NCBI GenBank assembly: GCA_001600495.1
Contig: BCKE01000013.1
Location: 253,228-317,227, forward strand
Source: Pilasporangium apinafurcum
Taxonomy: Eukaryota > Oomycota > Peronosporomycetes > Pythiales > Pythiaceae
DNA length: 64,000 bases
Reading direction: 5' to 3'
The notes below the pieces were generated by a model that saw only the letters and a list, made by a program, of their open reading frames with translations, was not told the DNA's origin and made no database searches. This document shows positions 60,600 to 64,000 of this stretch, in pieces; positions within the stretch are counted from its first letter, which is position 1, and each line of letters opens with the position of its first letter. The position numbers were made by a program, and so were the translations under genes.

Positions 60600-61034
60600 A
60601 TGCTGGGAGTATTGGTGCCAATGAAGAGCGGCTTGCGACGAGCGTTGACGATCGCTACATTGCGTAGCGAAGCAGCGGTTGTTGCGAGCACACGAATAGC
60701 TAGCGAAGGTAACTATCCTTGGCGTACAAGCGCGCGTTTCTTTTCTAAGAGTCCCCTGCTGCAACACCAAGCTCCTGACGACGACACCGATGATTTCGTT
60801 TCGGTGGCGAAACCTGGACATCCAGCTGCCCATGATCATCACGAGGATCACCAGCACGCTGATCATGACCACAGCGATGATGATGATGATAATGAAGATG
60901 AAGATGATATGGAAGATATGGTTGCCATTGGGCCATCGGGACCTGAGTACGGTGGACCGCAACGAGGTGGAAAGTTCAAGGAACCAACCCGATATGGGGA
61001 TTGGGAGCGCAAGGGACGTTGCTCCGATTTCTAG
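60600..61034 (+). CDS. SDHAF4: Succinate dehydrogenase assembly factor 4
   Basis: 144 residues, no intron. The C-terminus GGKFKEPTRYGDWERKGRCS is the diagnostic SDHAF4 (DUF1674) signature, ending in CSDF. Family role: mitochondrial matrix chaperone that binds flavinylated SDHA and helps assemble complex II. The N-terminus is basic, Ala/Ser-rich and lacks acidic residues for 34 positions, as a mitochondrial presequence should. Between presequence and signature lies a histidine-aspartate-rich stretch (roughly residues 77-107), not typical of the family. It shares a 238-base divergent intergenic region with the CYFIP gene. Confidence 0.92.
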   Translation: MLGVLVPMKSGLRRALTIATLRSEAAVVASTRIASEGNYPWRTSARFFSKSPLLQHQAPDDDTDDFVSVAKPGHPAAHDHHEDHQHADHDHSDDDDDNEDEDDMEDMVAIGPSGPEYGGPQRGGKFKEPTRYGDWERKGRCSDF

Positions 61035-61857
61035 ACAACGTAAAAAAAATCAATCTAGAATCGAATACTCCCGTGTTAACTTTTCCTGTCGCTACTGAAT
61101 GAAAGGGAAGACTGCGTCTGGTGCATGTGGATGGGAAAGGAGTGTATCATGCACGAAGCGACTCAAAAGTTGATAGGGGCAGGCATCAACGTTTTTGCTT
61201 ATCCAACCATCCCCCAAACCTAAAGAACCTTGACCATCACTCTACTGATCACACCAGTGAGGGCTAGGCTCGCCAATAAAAACGAACCCAACCTTTCATA
61301 ATTAGTAATCCTATATAAACAGATTTGATTTAAATATGAAATGAATAGCAGGAAAGTGACGTGGTGTGTTTTCTCTACAATCTCGTTCTCGACAATCTAG
61401 TTGCATTTCTTCACAGAACTCTATTCACGACAAGATACCGACACAACACTGGCGTGAGAAGGTTCTTTATTCTCGAAGCCATGCCTACCAGTCCCAGCTG
61501 GAGGAGGTGAATCCCACTGTCCTGCGGGAGTACCTGGTTTTCCTTTACCTCGAATATCCTTTCTTATTTGATTTGGGTAGGAGCAGGTTTATAATGACGG
61601 CGTTCATAAATAATATTAATGTACCCATCACATAATATATTTCAAATTGTATAGATGATCATCCGCAGCTATAAATTTTGTATGCTCATGTTATATTACG
61701 TATAAAATGGTAATATATATTTTGTGAAATGACTGGAGCCACAATGAAAACAAAGACGTGAGGGAGCAAATTCTCAACGGTTGGGTCGAATGATTTTTTA
61801 TCACACTCTCGAAAAAGCTCAGGAAACGCACGCAAGGTCTAAGAGAAGAAGATCGCG
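61035..61857. other. Intergenic region, nothing recognised
   Basis: Between two genes on the same strand. A frame of 89 codons at 61366-61635 has no recognisable similarity and biased flanks, and I do not call it. AT-rich sequence near 61600-61720 is probably promoter for the REEP-like gene. Confidence 0.45.
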
Positions 61858-62436
61858 ATGGATAAAGTGCAAGTGTACATGGACAAGTGGGCGAAAGATC
61901 TCGACAAGTACCCAATCTTGCAAAAAGCCCAGGAAGCTACGGGTGTGGAGAAACTCTACCTCGTCATTGGTGCGTCGGCAGTGCTGCTGCTTTTGCTCTT
62001 GGTGGGCTTTGGCGCTGGATTGATCTGCAATCTGGTGGGCTTCGTCTATCCTGCGTATGCTTCGTTCAAGGCCGTGGAAACGGAAAATAAGAAGGACGAT
62101 GTGCAGTGGTTGACTTATTGGGTGGTGTACGCCTGCTTCAACATCATTGAAGTGTTTGCCGATTTCTTGTTGTATTGGATCCCTTTCTACTATGCCTTCA
62201 AGTTGGGCTTCCTATTGTGGCTATTCATGCCGTCCACCCAGGGTGCGTCTTTCCTGTACAACCACTTCTTGGCGCCTTTCTTGAAGAACCACGAGTCACG
62301 TATTGACCGTGCCATGAAGGAAGCTGTCAACAGCAGCGGAGCTGTCATTTCGGACATCACTGGCGTTGTGAAGGATGTCGGCCGCGATGTGTCCAAGGTT
62401 GTGGCGAACAAGATCATCAATGATACTTCTTCTTAA
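61858..62436 (+). CDS. REEP/TB2-DP1/HVA22/Yop1 family ER-shaping protein
   Basis: 192 residues, no intron. The TB2/DP1/HVA22 domain covers about residues 30-140: a first hydrophobic hairpin (AVLLLLLLVGFGAGLICNLV), then GFVYPAYASFKAVET, DDVQWLTYWVVYACFNIIEV, WIPFYYAFKLGFLLWLFMPS and QGASFLYNHFLAPFL. Family role: reticulon-like membrane hairpins that curve ER tubules. The short cytosolic N-terminus (YMDKWAKDLDKYPILQKAQE) matches the DP1/Yop1 type. The C-terminal 50 residues form an amphipathic helix. Full length for the family. Confidence 0.94.
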   Translation: MDKVQVYMDKWAKDLDKYPILQKAQEATGVEKLYLVIGASAVLLLLLLVGFGAGLICNLVGFVYPAYASFKAVETENKKDDVQWLTYWVVYACFNIIEVFADFLLYWIPFYYAFKLGFLLWLFMPSTQGASFLYNHFLAPFLKNHESRIDRAMKEAVNSSGAVISDITGVVKDVGRDVSKVVANKIINDTSS

Positions 62437-62906
62437 TTCACTATGTTGTGGAGGATGGAAGAGGCTGAAATGCGCTGATATTCGCTTGCCCGCTAGATGG
62501 AAATTGTTTTTATTTTTTCAGCATGGCGCTTATGAAATTAATCGTGTCGATTTTCTTCGTCTTGGATTGATTGAATGCATTAGGAGCCGTTCGTGCCTGC
62601 TTTATGCTAGCTATTTTTTTTTTTTTTACTTTGATGAATCAATTTGCTTCGCATACCTTGTATTCATTTGGCTTTACTGTTGCTTTGCACACTCTTCCAA
62701 TGGGAAGTCGGAGAGAAACTTCTCAATGCTTTGGACGCTTAAGCAAGTGTCGGTTTTCTTTGCCTTATTTGCATGCGACTCCATGTGCTTCTTCAACCTG
62801 CTGATGGCGGCTTTTAACCGCTGTCGCTCGTCTTTTTCTTCGATTTTTCAATGAATTCAAGTGACGGTTCATTTTTCGGTCAAGTATATGGTGTTTGACA
62901 AAATTA
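62437..62906. other. Intergenic region between convergent genes
   Basis: 470 bases joining the 3' ends of the REEP-like gene and the last gene. A T-rich run lies near 62614-62627. An overlapping open frame to about 62854 is most likely 3' untranslated sequence. Nothing else is seen. Confidence 0.45.
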
Positions 62907-64000
62907 TCAGGTTGTACCTTTGCATCGTTGAAGTTGTTTGTTCAGAATCGCGCGTACCAGTTCACGAGTTGGCGGGTCGTCATCGGCAAAGGTCCCCCTG
63001 CATTTCGTATGTTAGTCTACGTTTTCGATAAAGTGGTTGACTGATTCATTCACTACCTGTTGATCAGTTGAACTAAGTTGGATATTGTCGAAGGCTGTGG
63101 TCGACAACGGAATGATTAACTTTGCCGAGTATGCATCAAAATGTCAGATTGTTAATACTTACTGCATATTGATTAATCAATTCCAGTAACTGCAACGTAT
63201 CCCTTCGACGTGTTTTGGTTTCACACTCCATTGTCAACGCTAGTTGCAAACCTTCCAACTATGCAGGTTCGATTAGCATACCTACTCAAGGACCATTGAA
63301 TGATTTATACTAGACTTACATTAATCTCGCATTGTTGCGTAACTTCTAATAGAGCTTGAATAGCTTCCAAGGAAACATCGGGATGCTTTTCTCGCATTGC
63401 GAAGTAGATATCTGAATGACAAAGTTAATGAATATGAACAACATGTTTATAAACGTGCAAAATAGTCGTGCACACCGAAAATTGAGCGGCAGCATTTATC
63501 CATGGTGCACTTTCGAAAATAATGGCGGAAAAAAGACTTCAACAACACAGTAGTTTCTTCATTCGGTACAGCGAAGAGACATGAGAGATCATGAAGGCGG
63601 TCATCTCCTGATATTCAGTGCAGTATGTAAGTTGTGTTTTTTCTCATTAGTTACAAAAGCTTCAAGTGCACTTACGAAGTTGACCGTCCAAAATTAATGT
63701 CGACACTCTTATGAGCACATGATTTCGAAATTTGGTCGCTTCGTCATCATTTGCGAAGTATGATTGTAAAACAATCAAGTACATAGTCGTCGTTCCCCGC
63801 TCTTTCATCGTTGATGGCCGCATCATGGGTTGCAAGAACGCCCAAATGTCAATGCACAATGTTCTTATTGCGTAAGGTGAGCGCTCATGTAAACATGTCT
63901 GAAGTATTAAGTCGAAGTAACCTAAGATACAACAATTAGATGCCCAAAATGTTTGCCATCAAGTAAGCAAAGTTACCTTCGGTAGTTTTATGGGAAATTT
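62907..64000 (-). CDS. Unknown helical protein, 3' end of a multi-exon gene; runs off the window
   Basis: Seven exons are visible: 63977-64000 (partial), 63676-63921, 63476-63607, 63320-63411, 63163-63258, 63057-63094 and 62907-62997. All junctions are GT-AG and keep frame, giving about 239 residues to the stop. The product is all-helical: GYFDLILQTCLHERSPYA, TLCIDIWAFLQPMM, TTTMYLIVLQSYFAND, DDRLHDLSCLFAVPNE, DIYFAMREKHPDVSLEAIQ, LQLALTMECETKTRRRDTLQ, then a charged C-terminus with PPTRELVRAILNKQLQRC. This is the texture of HEAT or karyopherin-type repeats, but I cannot name a family. The small exons (38-246 bases) and short introns resemble the CYFIP gene. Confidence 0.7.

Noticed and set aside
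1-64000. CRISPR array, bacterial operon or viral gene cluster
   Set aside because: No regularly spaced direct repeats, no clustered same-strand prokaryotic genes; nearly all recognised genes are intron-containing eukaryotic families. The TnpB-like genes are of the eukaryotic Fanzor kind.

Overview
The window looks like nuclear DNA of an oomycete or a close stramenopile relative. The evidence is many short GT-AG introns (about 45-100 bp), tightly packed genes on both strands, a callose-synthase-type glucan synthase, a bZIP protein with a changed basic region, a plain single-repeat Myb-like protein, and a full set of ordinary eukaryotic housekeeping genes. There are no bacterial operons, CRISPR arrays, rRNA genes or convincing tRNA genes. 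All exon models were built by hand from splice signals, reading frame and remembered family sequences; no database search was run.

Layout. 1-4617 (-): 5' two thirds of a 1,3-beta-glucan (callose) synthase with an MIT-like N-terminus. 6258-10186 (-): a five-exon WD40 protein resembling TFIIIC subunit GTF3C2, with an AT-hook and three UIM-like motifs. 10395-12035 (-): a secreted tyrosinase-like protein with altered copper sites. 12254-14021 (+): unknown protein. 14721-15819 (+): small ankyrin protein. 16047-23073 (+): giant GRIP-domain golgin with a 780-base assembly gap. 23.4-24.5 kb (-): relics of Fanzor/TnpB-like genes. 25946-26422 (+): small basic Ser/Arg-rich protein. 26826-33985 (-): protein kinase of about 2,361 residues. 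34626-35207 (+): Myb-like protein. 35453-38708 (+): CARMIL-like leucine-rich-repeat protein. 38752-39796 (-): Rpr2/Snm1-like RNase P/MRP subunit. 40080-41325 (+): bZIP protein. 41511-42953 (+): longest Fanzor-like gene, with a gap and a frameshift. 43272-48015 (+): DHX57-like DExH helicase. 48229-53230 (-): DNA polymerase alpha catalytic subunit with two E2F-like sites upstream. 53543-55374 (+): tandem Ubc6/UBE2J2-like E2 genes. 55581-60361 (-): 13-exon CYFIP/Sra-1 (WAVE complex). 60600-61034 (+): SDHAF4. 61858-62436 (+): REEP/HVA22/Yop1 family. 62907-64000 (-): 3' end of an unknown multi-exon gene.

How the parts relate. Most genes are unrelated neighbours arranged as divergent or convergent pairs, with shared intergenic regions of about 40-640 bp. 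Two actin regulators (CARMIL-like and CYFIP) lie in the window, as do three endomembrane proteins (golgin, tail-anchored E2, REEP). The most unusual content is the Fanzor family: one long copy whose RuvC-like halves are joined across an A7 slippery tract, plus at least two decayed copies, one of them an internal-deletion derivative. Fanzors are known eukaryotic relatives of TnpB, so the family is not new. What deserves checking is whether this copy is active, how it is frameshifted, and whether hairpins just after its reading frame belong to a guide RNA.
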